From contig DGHJ01000115.1 of assembly GCA_002392625.1 (NCBI GenBank), positions 1,502 to 14,669 of the forward strand: 13,168 bases of DNA, given 5' to 3'. The DNA comes from Oscillospiraceae bacterium UBA3851 (GTDB taxonomy: Bacteria > Bacillota > Clostridia > Oscillospirales > Oscillospiraceae). Under the pieces are notes generated by a model that was given only the letters and a program-made list of their open reading frames with translations, had not been told where the DNA came from and did not search any database. A program made the position numbers and the translations under genes. Every line of letters begins with the position of its first letter. Position 1 is the stretch's first letter. Below are positions 1 through 7,481 of the stretch, in pieces.

Positions 1-1031
1 AGACGGCCGGACATCTCGCGCAGGGCCTCGGCCCAGCGGGAGGTGGAGTCGGCGATAACGGCCACGTGGTAGCCCATGTCGCGGAAATACTCGGCGATGG
101 TGATGCCGGTGTAGACGCTGGCCTCACGGGCGGCCACGGGCATATCGGAGGTGTTGGCGATCAGAACGGTGCGCTTCATCAGTGTCTCGCCGGTGCGGGG
201 GTCGGTCAGCTCCGGGAACTCCCGCAGCACGTCGGTCATCTCGTTGCCGCGCTCGCCGCAGCCGATGTAGACCACGATGTCCACGTCGGACCACTTGGCC
301 AGCTGGTGCTGCACCACGGTCTTGCCGGAGCCGAAGGGACCGGGCACGGCGGCGGTGCCGCCCTTGGCGATGGGGAACATGGTGTCGATGACGCGCTGGC
401 CGGACTGGAGCGGTGTCACCGGCGGGAACTTCTTCTGATAGGGACGGCCGACGCGGACGGGCCACTTCTGCACCATGGTCAGCTCCCGGACCTCACCCTT
501 GTCGGTGCGGACCTTGGCGATCACGTCCTGAATGGTGTAGCTGCCTTCCGGGGCGATCCACTCCACGGTGCCGCGGACGCCGTTGGGCACCATGATCTTG
601 TGGAGGACGGAGCTGGTCTCCGGCACGGTGCCCAGCACGTCGCCGCCGATGACCTTGTCGCCCGCCTTAGCCACGGGGGTCCACTGCCACTGCTTGTCGC
701 GGGGCAGAGGGGGCACCTCGATGCCGCGGGTGATGTTGGCGCCCACCCGCTTGACGATCTCCTCCAGCGGGCGCTGGATGCCGTCGTAGATGTTCTCGAT
801 CAGGCCGGGACCCAGCTCCACGCTCAGCGGCGCGCCGGTGGTCACCACGTCGGCGCCGGGGCCCAGGCCGGAGGTCTCCTCATAGACCTGGATGGAGGCG
901 CGCTCGCCGGTCATATTCAGGATCTCGCCGATCAGACGCTGGGGACCTACGCGGACGACGTCGGCCATATTGGCGTCGGCCATGCCGTCCGCCACCACCA
1001 GCGGGCCGGATACTTTGATGATCTTTCCCAT
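1..1031 (-). CDS. atpA: V-type ATP synthase/ATPase catalytic subunit A (partial, 3' end beyond the window)
   Basis: Catalytic nucleotide-binding subunit of the cytoplasmic V1/A1 head, where three A subunits alternate with three B subunits and hydrolyse or make ATP. About 343 of the usual ~590 residues are visible, beginning MGKIIKVSGPLVVADGM, the typical A-subunit beta-barrel start. The insertion between the barrel and the nucleotide-binding domain, characteristic of A rather than B subunits, lies around residues 110-200. The P-loop GPFGSGKT is at residues 231-238, followed by the conserved YIGCGERGNEM stretch, and ADSTSRWAEALREMSGRL ends the visible part. The ATG at 1031 is preceded by AAAGGAGAG, which overlaps the atpF stop; only 19 bases separate the two genes. 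It is the seventh gene of the operon; subunits B and D would be expected next, off the left edge. The family assignment is very secure. Confidence 0.97.
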   Translation of the reverse strand, partial: MGKIIKVSGPLVVADGMADANMADVVRVGPQRLIGEILNMTGERASIQVYEETSGLGPGADVVTTGAPLSVELGPGLIENIYDGIQRPLEEIVKRVGANITRGIEVPPLPRDKQWQWTPVAKAGDKVIGGDVLGTVPETSSVLHKIMVPNGVRGTVEWIAPEGSYTIQDVIAKVRTDKGEVRELTMVQKWPVRVGRPYQKKFPPVTPLQSGQRVIDTMFPIAKGGTAAVPGPFGSGKTVVQHQLAKWSDVDIVVYIGCGERGNEMTDVLREFPELTDPRTGETLMKRTVLIANTSDMPVAAREASVYTGITIAEYFRDMGYHVAVIADSTSRWAEALREMSGR

Positions 1032-1050
1032 ATATTGCGTTGCTCTCCTT

Positions 1051-1359
1051 TCAAGAGATGTCTGCGCCCACGGCGCGCTCCACCGCGCTGCGCAGCGCCG
1101 CCTCGGCCAGACCCAGGGAACCGGTCTTGCCGGGGATCAGAATGATGGCGGGGATGGCGAAGTCCTTGTACTTGGCGATCTCCGCACGAAGGGGGGTGGA
1201 CAGCTGTTCGGTCAGGTAGATGATGGCGTACTCCTCCTGCACCAGGCGGTGCAGCGTGGCGCGGGCGGCCTCGTCGGTCTCTACGAAGAAGACGTCTAGC
1301 CCCAGGGCCTTGAAGCCCAGCACGCTGTCCCGGTCGCCGATCACAGCGATCTTATACAT
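1051..1359 (-). CDS. atpF: V-type ATPase central-stalk subunit F (NtpG of Enterococcus)
   Basis: Small subunit of the central rotor stalk that binds subunit D and helps couple rotation to the V1 head. The product is 102 residues (family about 100-110), starting MYKIAVIGDRDSVLGFKALGLD, the standard N-terminal strand and glycine loop of this family, and followed by YAIIYLTE and IPAIILIPG. I chose the ATG at 1359 because homologues begin at MYKIAVIGD. An in-frame GTG at 1368 would add three residues and is also possible: the nearest Shine-Dalgarno-like AAAGG lies 13 bases from the ATG and 4 bases from the GTG, so neither spacing is ideal. The gene overlaps the end of atpC by 8 bases, suggesting translational coupling. 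It sits between C and A, as in the E. hirae operon. Confidence 0.93.
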   Translation of the reverse strand: MYKIAVIGDRDSVLGFKALGLDVFFVETDEAARATLHRLVQEEYAIIYLTEQLSTPLRAEIAKYKDFAIPAIILIPGKTGSLGLAEAALRSAVERAVGADIS

Positions 1360-2347
1360 AGCAATCACGCAGCCTTTCCCGGATAGTGTCGCCGTCCAGT
1401 CCGGCCAGACGGCCGGCCATAATGATACGCACGGCGGTAAACTCGTTCTCCCGCGCCGCCACGTAGCCGATGGCCACTTCCGGGCCGAAGGGCACGCTGC
1501 GGGCCTCGCCCACCTTGGCCAGCACGGCGTTGTCGCAGGCCTTTTCGAAGGCGGTCAGACTGCCGCCCGCCACGGCCTCCTCGCCCAGGACTGCGGCCTC
1601 CCGCAGGGGGGTGGCGCGGTACAGGGCGGCCACGCCGCCGCCGATATCCGCCAGGATGCGCTCCACGCTGACGGAGCCGCCCTCAAACAGCACCTGCTGC
1701 AGGAATGCGGCGGCCCGGCGCATCCGCGTGGTGCGGACGGCGGAGCGCAGATTGGCCGCGTCGATCTGGGTGCGGACGTAGTCCACCAGGAAAGCGCTGC
1801 CGGAGGATTTGGCCAGGTCCAGCATCTCGGCGAAATAGGCCTTGTCCAGCACGAAGTCGCTGCGCTGGGGATCGCCGGTCTCGGCCAGCACCCGGACGGA
1901 CTCCTCAGCGGCGTCCTTCAGGGGCGCGTGCAGGAAGTCCCACTTGCCGGTCTGCTGGTATTTGGCGGCCATGTCGGCGGCGCGGATGCGCCCGGCGTCC
2001 ACCAGCAGGCCGTCCACGTCGGCGCCCTGGCCCTTGATAAGGGTCTTGATGTTGTGGTAGTCGTATTTCAGCTTGAACACGTCCAGCAGGGCGGGGTCGG
2101 GCATGAACCGCGCCAGATCGGCGAACAGGTCGGCCCGAACCTGGGCCAGAGCCTGGTTGAGCCCCGCCTCGCTGTCAGCGTCAAAGGGGGGATAGCCCAG
2201 CTCCGTCAGCACCTGGGCGCACTCGGCGGCCGATTCCGCCTGGAGCATGCGCTCCATGCGGGGCTTGGTCAGCAGATTGCGCTCCAGAGAGCGGATGCGG
2301 GCGGACAGAAAGAGATAGTCGGTATCCTTGATCTTCTTTTTAGCCAA
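1352..2347 (-). CDS. atpC: V-type ATPase subunit C (d-type, rotor connector)
   Basis: Funnel-shaped subunit that joins the central stalk (D/F) to the membrane K ring. The 331-residue product matches the usual length of about 330-350. It starts MAKKKIKDTDYLFLSARIRSLERNLL, and has the YDYHNIKTLIKG element near residue 100 and C-terminal ARENEFTAVRIIMAGRLAGL, which are characteristic of prokaryotic C/d subunits. The start codon is TTG (complement of 2345-2347), supported by a strong AGAGGGGG Shine-Dalgarno seven bases upstream and by alignment of the N-terminus with the family. The gene begins 14 bases after atpE ends and overlaps atpF by 8 bases. The use of TTG may tune its output relative to neighbouring subunits; that is inference. 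Confidence 0.94.
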   Translation of the reverse strand: MAKKKIKDTDYLFLSARIRSLERNLLTKPRMERMLQAESAAECAQVLTELGYPPFDADSEAGLNQALAQVRADLFADLARFMPDPALLDVFKLKYDYHNIKTLIKGQGADVDGLLVDAGRIRAADMAAKYQQTGKWDFLHAPLKDAAEESVRVLAETGDPQRSDFVLDKAYFAEMLDLAKSSGSAFLVDYVRTQIDAANLRSAVRTTRMRRAAAFLQQVLFEGGSVSVERILADIGGGVAALYRATPLREAAVLGEEAVAGGSLTAFEKACDNAVLAKVGEARSVPFGPEVAIGYVAARENEFTAVRIIMAGRLAGLDGDTIRERLRDCYV

Positions 2348-2361
2348 AGGGATGCCCCCTC

Positions 2362-2946
2362 TCAGTCAAAGAGCACGTGGGCCACGTCGGAGGCCAGCTC
2401 CTGGCGCAGCTGCCGCAGCGCCGTGTCAAAGGCGCAGTTGATCTCCACCGGGCCTTTTTTCAGCACCACTCCGCCGCCCAGCTCACGGGTCTCGTCAGCC
2501 AGGGTGAAGGCGGCGCCGGGCTTTGCCGCGTTGGCGGCGGCCACCACGGCCGGTCCGACGGCGTCATGGTCGGCCTGGGAGAGGATCAGCGCCTCGGCGC
2601 CGGTGCCGTTTTCCACGGCCAGCTTGGCCAGCAGGGCGACGTACTGGTCCGCCGGCAAAGCGCGCAGCGCCTCGGCGGCCTTGGCAAAGGCGTCGTCGAT
2701 GCAGCCCTGCTTGGCGCCCAGCAGCATCTGGCGGCGCTCCATGTCGGCGCTGCCCGCCAGGCGCTCCAGCCGCTCGGCCGCGTCGCGCCGCCGCTTGTCC
2801 TCGGCGTCGGCGGTCAGCTGGGCGGCCTGGGCCTTGAAGCCGGCCTGGGCCACCTCGATCCGCTTACCGGCCTCGGCCAGGATGGCGTCCACCTCGGCGC
2901 GGCCGTCGCGGGCGATGCGCTCGGTGATTTTTTCCAGTCCGTTCAT
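2362..2946 (-). CDS. atpE: V-type ATPase peripheral-stalk subunit E
   Basis: Subunit E forms the peripheral (stator) stalk with the small coiled-coil subunit encoded by the first gene of the operon, and contacts subunits A and B through its globular C-terminus. The 194-residue product starts MNGLEKITERIARDGRAEVDAIL. A long alpha-helical, Ala/Glu/Arg-rich coiled coil runs to about residue 95, followed by a more compact domain with LADETRELGGGVVLKKGPVEINCAFDT; the GGGVV...INCSFD-like motif is typical of bacterial and archaeal E subunits. The ATG at 2946 has a strong AAGGAGGG four bases upstream that overlaps the atpK stop codon. The family call is secure from the C-terminal motif and the operon position between K and C. 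Confidence 0.93.
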   Translation of the reverse strand: MNGLEKITERIARDGRAEVDAILAEAGKRIEVAQAGFKAQAAQLTADAEDKRRRDAAERLERLAGSADMERRQMLLGAKQGCIDDAFAKAAEALRALPADQYVALLAKLAVENGTGAEALILSQADHDAVGPAVVAAANAAKPGAAFTLADETRELGGGVVLKKGPVEINCAFDTALRQLRQELASDVAHVLFD

Positions 2947-2956
2947 GGCACCCTCC

Positions 2957-3448
2957 TTACAGGGCGTTCATGAGCAGCAGGATGGTGGCCAGCAGGGAGA
3001 GGATGGCGTAGAACTCCACGATACCGCAGAAGATGATGCCCTTGGTGGAGGCTTCGGGGTGCTTGGCCACGATGTTCACGGAGGCGGCAGCCACGCGGCC
3101 CTGGAAGATGGCGCTCAGCCAGCCGCCCAGCGCGATGGGGATGCAGGCCAGGAAAATGCGCATGCCCTGCGCCAGGTCGATATCGATCCGGCCGCTGCCG
3201 CCGAAGATGCCCAGCGTCAGCAGAACGAAGAACCACGCCACCATGCCGTACAGGCCCTGGGTGCCGGGCAGCACCTGCAGGATCAGGCACTTGGTGGACT
3301 TGTCGGGATCCTCGCTGGTCAGGCCCGCAGCGGCCTCACCGACCATGCCGGTACCCTTGGCGGAGCCGACGCAGCACAGGCCCACGGCCAGAGCGGCGCC
3401 CAGGAAAGCCAGACCCAGACCTCCGAAGGTTTCAAAAAAAGCAGCCAT
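2957..3448 (-). CDS. atpK: V-type ATPase membrane rotor subunit K (proteolipid, Na+-type)
   Basis: Proteolipid of the membrane ring that carries the coupling ion. The 163-residue product has four hydrophobic helices in two hairpins, a duplicated c-subunit. It closely follows E. hirae NtpK: VLPGTQGLYG in helix 2 (L60, T63, Q64), SAIFQGRVAAA in helix 3 (Q116), and GIVEFYAIL in helix 4 (E145). In NtpK the equivalent residues (L61, T64, Q65, Q110, E139) coordinate Na+, so this pump is inferred to move Na+. Helix 2 has no carboxylate, so each four-helix unit carries one ion. That gives a low ion-to-ATP ratio, which favours pumping over ATP synthesis. ATG at 3448 with AAGGAGG nine bases upstream; one base separates it from the atpI stop. 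Confidence 0.95.
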   Translation of the reverse strand: MAAFFETFGGLGLAFLGAALAVGLCCVGSAKGTGMVGEAAAGLTSEDPDKSTKCLILQVLPGTQGLYGMVAWFFVLLTLGIFGGSGRIDIDLAQGMRIFLACIPIALGGWLSAIFQGRVAAASVNIVAKHPEASTKGIIFCGIVEFYAILSLLATILLLMNAL

Positions 3449-3449
3449 T

Positions 3450-5393
3450 TTATTTATCCTCCTTAATAATTTCTACGTTGTTGGATTGAAGTGACAGGGG
3501 TTGATATGCTTTACCGCCGTCCTTATAGAAGCGGTTAAAGAACTCCAGGAATTGCAGACGCATGTCGTGTACGTAGCAGCCCAGCAGGTTCAGCAGCAGG
3601 TTCAGCACGTTGCCGATCATGGAGATGATGACGAACGCGATCACGCTGCCGAAGGTGGCGCCCAGCGTGTTGAATACCTGGGCGATGACCGAGCCGGACA
3701 GCATCAGCGCCATCAGGCGCACGTAGGACAGGGTGTCGCTGAAGAAGCCGGTGACGCCGTTGTAAACGGCGGAGATCAGAGCCGTCAGCTTTCCGAAGCC
3801 CTTGGCGTTGCGGGTGGAGCCGTAGAGCAGCATCAGTCCGCCGATGACCAGCACCACGGGCACGCCCTTGACGGTGCCGATCTTCAGGATCATCAGCGCC
3901 AGGCCGGCCAGGATCACCCACCAGGTGATCTCATCCCACAGGGCGTCGGCAAAGTGGCCGTCCTTTGTCTTTTTCACCACGCTGATCGTCATGCCGGTGA
4001 TGATCTGGATGAGACCCAGGATCAGCGAGCCGATCATGATGGCCATGGTGTCGTTCAGCGGGGTGAACAGGGCCGGCAGCTCAAAGGTGCTGGCCGGGTT
4101 GATGATCCTGCACAGCTGGGGGATGAAATCCCCAAAGAAGCCGCCGGTCAGGGCGCCGAAGATGGTGGTGCTGATGCCGCACCAGAAGATCATCTCCATA
4201 AAGCTGCGGTCGGCGGGCCGCTTTTTCTTGAGGAACAGCAGCGAGCCGATGATCATCAGAATGCCGTAGCCCATGTCCGCCATCATCATACCGAAGAAGA
4301 AGATAAAGAACGGGGCCATCACCGGGTTGGGGTCCACGCCGTCGTAGGCGGGCAGGGAATACTGCTCGGTGATGCAGTTCATGGATCGGGTGAAGAAGTT
4401 GCCCTTCAGCTTCACCGGCACATCGGGGATCTCCTCCTCCGTGGGGTCGGCCAGATCCCAGGCGCAGTCGAACTGCTCCAGCAGGCCCGTGAGCCTGGCC
4501 ACGTCCGCCTCAGGGACCCAGCCCTGCAGGCACACGATGTGCTGGTCGGTCAGCAGCCGGTGGCTGTTCACCTCCCGGTCCAGCTCGGTGGCAATGCGGT
4601 CGGCGGCCAGGCGCAGGTCGTCCTGCCTGTCGCCCAGCTCCAGCAGGAGAGATTTCTCCTGCTCGGCGGCCTGGCGGACCCGCTCCAGCTCGCCGTCCAG
4701 CCGGTGGGCGTTTTCGGCCACCGTGCCGTGCCAGCCGCCCAGCTGGCCGGTGGTGAAGCCGGCGTTTCGCAGCAGCTCCAGGGCGGAAGCCGTGGCGGAC
4801 TTGTGGCACACCAGCAGCAGGCACTGCTGCTCGCTGCTCTGGGACAGGCGGTACAGCGCCGCCTCGGCCACCTGGTCGGCCAGCTGACCCTGCAGCTGGT
4901 CAAAGTTGACGGGGCCGGGCACCGTGCCGGTGATCACGTCCACCGTCTTGGTGCCCGTCATCTCCATGGGCAGATCCAGCGCCTGCCAGGGGACCAGCGA
5001 GGCCCGCTCGCTTTGGAGCCTCGTCTCCTGGGCCACCAGCCGGTTCAGCTCGGCGGCGCGGTCCGTCACCTGCTTGGCCACGGCCAGTTGGGCGGGCAGC
5101 TCCTTCTCGTTGAGGAACTCCTGCTCCGACACCATGGGGCGGGGGGTGAGAAGCCCTGTTTTCTGGGGAGCGTACCGCTTCAGCACGTCCAGGGCGTTCT
5201 GCAGCAGCCGCAGCTGCGCTTGCTTTTCGGCGGACTGGTCGGTCTCTCGGTGGAGAAGCCCCTCCCACGCCGATTCATCAGAGGGCGGCTCGCTCAGGTG
5301 CAGGCAGCCCAGCTTTTGCAGCCGCCGCAGAAGCGCCGTCCGATCGTTTTCCAGGGCGATCAGGCGCAGGCGCTTCATTTTGACGATAGCCAT
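3450..5393 (-). CDS. atpI: V-type ATPase membrane stator subunit I (a-subunit)
   Basis: Stator subunit that forms the ion half-channels beside the K ring and anchors the peripheral stalks. The 647-residue product has the family layout: a soluble N-terminal half (about 1-340, starting MAIVKMKRLRLIALENDR, with heptad-like coiled-coil stretches around 100-130 and 225-275), then a membrane half from about residue 358 with roughly seven or eight hydrophobic helices. Landmarks include PVMAPFFIFFFGMMMADMGYG at 357-377 and GGFFGDFIP. Two arginines, R559 in LSYVRLMAL and R612 in HDMRLQFLEFF, match the spacing of the key arginines R573 and R629 of E. hirae NtpI. Its ATG immediately follows the TGA of the preceding gene with no spacer and only a weak upstream GGTGGGG, so translational coupling is likely. 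Confidence 0.95.
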   Translation of the reverse strand: MAIVKMKRLRLIALENDRTALLRRLQKLGCLHLSEPPSDESAWEGLLHRETDQSAEKQAQLRLLQNALDVLKRYAPQKTGLLTPRPMVSEQEFLNEKELPAQLAVAKQVTDRAAELNRLVAQETRLQSERASLVPWQALDLPMEMTGTKTVDVITGTVPGPVNFDQLQGQLADQVAEAALYRLSQSSEQQCLLLVCHKSATASALELLRNAGFTTGQLGGWHGTVAENAHRLDGELERVRQAAEQEKSLLLELGDRQDDLRLAADRIATELDREVNSHRLLTDQHIVCLQGWVPEADVARLTGLLEQFDCAWDLADPTEEEIPDVPVKLKGNFFTRSMNCITEQYSLPAYDGVDPNPVMAPFFIFFFGMMMADMGYGILMIIGSLLFLKKKRPADRSFMEMIFWCGISTTIFGALTGGFFGDFIPQLCRIINPASTFELPALFTPLNDTMAIMIGSLILGLIQIITGMTISVVKKTKDGHFADALWDEITWWVILAGLALMILKIGTVKGVPVVLVIGGLMLLYGSTRNAKGFGKLTALISAVYNGVTGFFSDTLSYVRLMALMLSGSVIAQVFNTLGATFGSVIAFVIISMIGNVLNLLLNLLGCYVHDMRLQFLEFFNRFYKDGGKAYQPLSLQSNNVEIIKEDK

Positions 5394-5708
5394 TCAGCGC
5401 CCCACCACCCTTCCGACGATCCGTGCCACGGCGTCGTCCATGCGTTCCGATGCCCGGTCGCGCAGGGCCTGGCAGTCGGCCTGTGCCGCGCGCAGAACGG
5501 CGTCGCGCTGCTGGGCAGCCTGGGCCTCGCAGGCCTCCATGGCCACGGCGTCCGCCTCGCGGATCGCCTTGCGGGCCTCGGCCAGCAGATCGCGGCCGGC
5601 CTTCTCCGCGGCCTCCTGCGCCTCACGCGCCTGGGTCCGGGCCTGGGCCTTGGCCTGCTCCATCTGCTCCTCCAGCTTCTGGATCTCTTTTACTGTGTCC
5701 AAATACAT
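5394..5708 (-). CDS. atpH: V-type ATPase peripheral-stalk small coiled-coil subunit (AhaH / NtpF / G-like)
   Basis: Partner of subunit E in the peripheral stalk. The 104-residue product is an almost uninterrupted coiled coil rich in Ala, Gln, Glu and Arg (IQKLEEQMEQAKAQARTQAR and onwards), with no membrane segment, ending ARIVGRVVGR. Such sequences are low in information, so the call rests on length, composition and position: it is the first gene of the operon directly before atpI, the place held by ntpF in Enterococcus hirae. ATG at 5708; the upstream AAAGGCGG is a moderate ribosome binding site about 8-10 bases away. It follows the carboxypeptidase gene by 39 bases. The DNA is as GC-rich as its neighbours. 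Confidence 0.87.
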   Translation of the reverse strand: MYLDTVKEIQKLEEQMEQAKAQARTQAREAQEAAEKAGRDLLAEARKAIREADAVAMEACEAQAAQQRDAVLRAAQADCQALRDRASERMDDAVARIVGRVVGR

Positions 5709-5747
5709 CTTGTCACCGCCTTTCGCGATTCCAAATTTTATTGATAC

Positions 5748-7250
5748 TTATAAACTATACAGGTCCGTGAACTTCTCCTCCAGATAGGAGGCGAAAACGG
5801 AGGGGTCAAAGCTCTCGCCGGTGGCCATCTCAAAGAGCTGGCCGGGACGGTACAGGCAGCCGAACTGCCAGATATGCTTCCGGTTCCAGTCGTTGATGGG
5901 CTGGAAGTCACCCCGGCGCAGGCAATCGTCCACGTCCACCGTCTCCTTCATCTTCCGCAGGAACTGGGCGCCGTAGGCGCTGCCCAGGGCGTAGGAGGGA
6001 AAGTAGCCGATGGCGCCGCCGGCCCAGTGGCTGTCCTGCAGCACGCCGTGCCTGTCGTCGGGCACGTCCACGCCCAGGTACTCCTTGTAGAGCCGGTTCC
6101 ACTCCGCGGGCAGATCGTGCACGGCCAGCTCGCCGGCCATGACGCGCTTTTCCAGCTCGTAGCGCACCAGCACGTGGAGGCAGTAGGTCAGCTCGTCGGC
6201 CTCGGTGCGGATCAGAGAGGGCTCGGCCTTGTTCAGCGCCCTGTACAGCTCTTCGGCGTTGTGGCCCGCCATCTGCTCCGGGAAGATCTCGGAGAGAATG
6301 GGGAACAGGTACTCACAGAAGGCGCGGCTGCGGCCCAGCAGGTTCTCATAGAATCGGCTCTGGCTCTCGTGGATGCCCATGGACACACCGCCGTCCAGCA
6401 CCGTGTAGGCCAGGGAATCGTCGCTGCCGGTGTCGTACAGGGCGTGGCCGCCCTCGTGGATCACGCTGTAGAGGGAGGAGGCGAAGTCCTCTTCAAAGTA
6501 GTGGGTGGTGATACGCTCGTCCAGGTGGGAGCCCAGACTGGTGGTAAAGGGATGCTCCGTGGTACTGAGACCCACGTGGTCGCTGTCCAGGCCCATGACG
6601 GTCATCAGCCTCCGGCTCAGCACGTCCTGCTGTGCCTCCGGGAAAATGCCCTGCAGAATGGTGGTGTCCACCTGAGGGGCGGCGCAGACCTTCTGCAGCA
6701 GGGGCACGATGTGGCCCCGCATGGTGGCGAAGAAGGCGTCGGCTTTGGCCTTGTTCAGGCCCTCCTCGTATTCGTTCAGCCAGTAGTCGTAGGGGTCGGT
6801 GTCCGGCTCGCAGTACAGGGCGAACCTCCGGGCGTCGGCAAACAGCCTCTCCAGATACGGCTCAAAGAGGGGGAAGTCGGAGTTTTCCTTGGCGGTCTGC
6901 CAGGCGTCCTCGGCCTCCACCACCAGCCGCTCGTGGGCGATGTACTCATCCAGGGGGATCTTCTGCATCCTCCGGATGTCCTTGAGCAGCAGGTACACCA
7001 TGCGCTGCTCCCTCTCGTCCAGCTCCGCCTTGTGCTGGTCCAGGAGCTCCAGCAGGGCCACGGTGTCCTCACCGGTGGTCAGCTTGTAGTGCTCCTCGCT
7101 GAGTACGGCCATGGTCTGGGCCCGGTTGGCGGCGGTGCCGCGGGGGGCGGAGGTGACGCCGTCATAGTACAGCAGGCTCAGGGCGTGGCCGTAGGCAGAG
7201 AGCTTCTCCTGCAGCTGCTTGAGGGCGACTCTGGCGTCTTCCAATGTCAT
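5748..7250 (-). CDS. M32-family metallocarboxypeptidase (Taq carboxypeptidase type)
   Basis: Zinc-dependent carboxypeptidase that trims C-terminal residues from peptides; probably cytoplasmic because no signal peptide is seen. The 500-residue length is typical for M32. All family motifs are present in order: HPF at 233-235, DERIT at 244-248, the zinc site HEGGH at 265-269 with the next ligand E295 in HESQSRFYEN, RTEAD at 348-352 and QDSHW at 405-409. These make an active enzyme very likely. ATG at 7250 with AAGGAGG seven bases upstream. It ends 39 bases before the V-ATPase operon on the same strand with no terminator hairpin between them, so readthrough is possible. A functional link to the ATPase is not evident; peptide recycling is the general role. 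No clear promoter was found in the structured upstream gap. Confidence 0.96.
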   Translation of the reverse strand: MTLEDARVALKQLQEKLSAYGHALSLLYYDGVTSAPRGTAANRAQTMAVLSEEHYKLTTGEDTVALLELLDQHKAELDEREQRMVYLLLKDIRRMQKIPLDEYIAHERLVVEAEDAWQTAKENSDFPLFEPYLERLFADARRFALYCEPDTDPYDYWLNEYEEGLNKAKADAFFATMRGHIVPLLQKVCAAPQVDTTILQGIFPEAQQDVLSRRLMTVMGLDSDHVGLSTTEHPFTTSLGSHLDERITTHYFEEDFASSLYSVIHEGGHALYDTGSDDSLAYTVLDGGVSMGIHESQSRFYENLLGRSRAFCEYLFPILSEIFPEQMAGHNAEELYRALNKAEPSLIRTEADELTYCLHVLVRYELEKRVMAGELAVHDLPAEWNRLYKEYLGVDVPDDRHGVLQDSHWAGGAIGYFPSYALGSAYGAQFLRKMKETVDVDDCLRRGDFQPINDWNRKHIWQFGCLYRPGQLFEMATGESFDPSVFASYLEEKFTDLYSL

Positions 7251-7295
7251 GTCGTGTCCTCCTTATTTTAGATTGAGCAAAAAAGCATCGCAGAT

Positions 7296-7317
7296 TTCGC
7301 GCCGTGCACGGCGCGAA
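7296..7317. repeat. perfect 22-bp GC-rich palindrome
   Basis: The 22 bases read identically on both strands, with the centre GTGCAC at 7304-7309 and arms of TTCGCGCC/GGCGCGAA. It lies 46 bases upstream of the carboxypeptidase start codon. It could form a hairpin in the leader RNA, be a dimer-binding operator, or be part of a repeated intergenic element. The sequence alone does not decide. Confidence 0.8.
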
Positions 7318-7329
7318 GATTTTGAATCG

Positions 7330-7360
7330 TTTTTTCTGACGACATGCGCGTCAGAAAAAA
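7330..7360. repeat. 12-bp inverted repeat with 7-base loop
   Basis: TTTTTTCTGACG at 7330-7341 pairs perfectly with CGTCAGAAAAAA at 7349-7360 across a 7-base loop. On both strands the U-run is in the 5' arm and the A-run in the 3' arm, the opposite of an intrinsic terminator. It is therefore recorded as a structured repeat and not as a terminator. Confidence 0.8.
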
Positions 7361-7367
7361 CACATCT

Positions 7368-7470
7368 CAGGCCGCAAGTGTGCGAGCGTCCCCCGCAAGC
7401 GATAAGTAAGCCCCCAAATCTTTGATTTGGCTGGGCGAGCTTATGCGTTAGCTGTGCGCGCAGCGGCCTG
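7368..7470. repeat. large imperfect inverted-repeat element
   Basis: The outer arms CAGGCCGC (7368-7375) and GCGGCCTG (7463-7470) are perfectly complementary and 87 bases apart. Just inside them, TGTGCG can pair with CGCGCA. At the centre CCAAATC (7414-7420) and GATTTGG (7424-7430) form a 7-bp stem with a TTT loop, extended by flanking CCC/GGG and TAAG/CTTA pairings. The whole can fold into a long hairpin on either strand. No open frame of note, IS terminal repeat or tRNA-like fold was recognised. It resembles REP/ERIC-like or small MITE-like intergenic elements, but that is inference until copies elsewhere in the genome are shown. Confidence 0.6.
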
Positions 7471-7481
7471 CAAACCTACTG

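Noticed and set aside
66..1145. 359-codon plus-strand frame opposite atpA
   Set aside because: Antisense shadow of a strongly conserved ATPase subunit with an intact P-loop.
1220..3466. 748-codon open frame on the plus strand opposite atpF, C, E and K
   Set aside because: It mirrors the codon bias of well-recognised genes on the other strand, has low-complexity His/Gly/Gln/Ala/Ser composition, no recognisable domain, and spans several gene boundaries. It is a by-product of high GC content.
3501..5744. 747-codon open frame on the plus strand opposite atpI and atpH
   Set aside because: Same reasoning: very high His, Gln and Gly content, no family resemblance, and a secure gene on the opposite strand.
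7330..7360. Intrinsic terminator upstream of the carboxypeptidase gene
   Set aside because: The U-run is on the 5' side of the stem on both strands, so a standard terminator cannot form.
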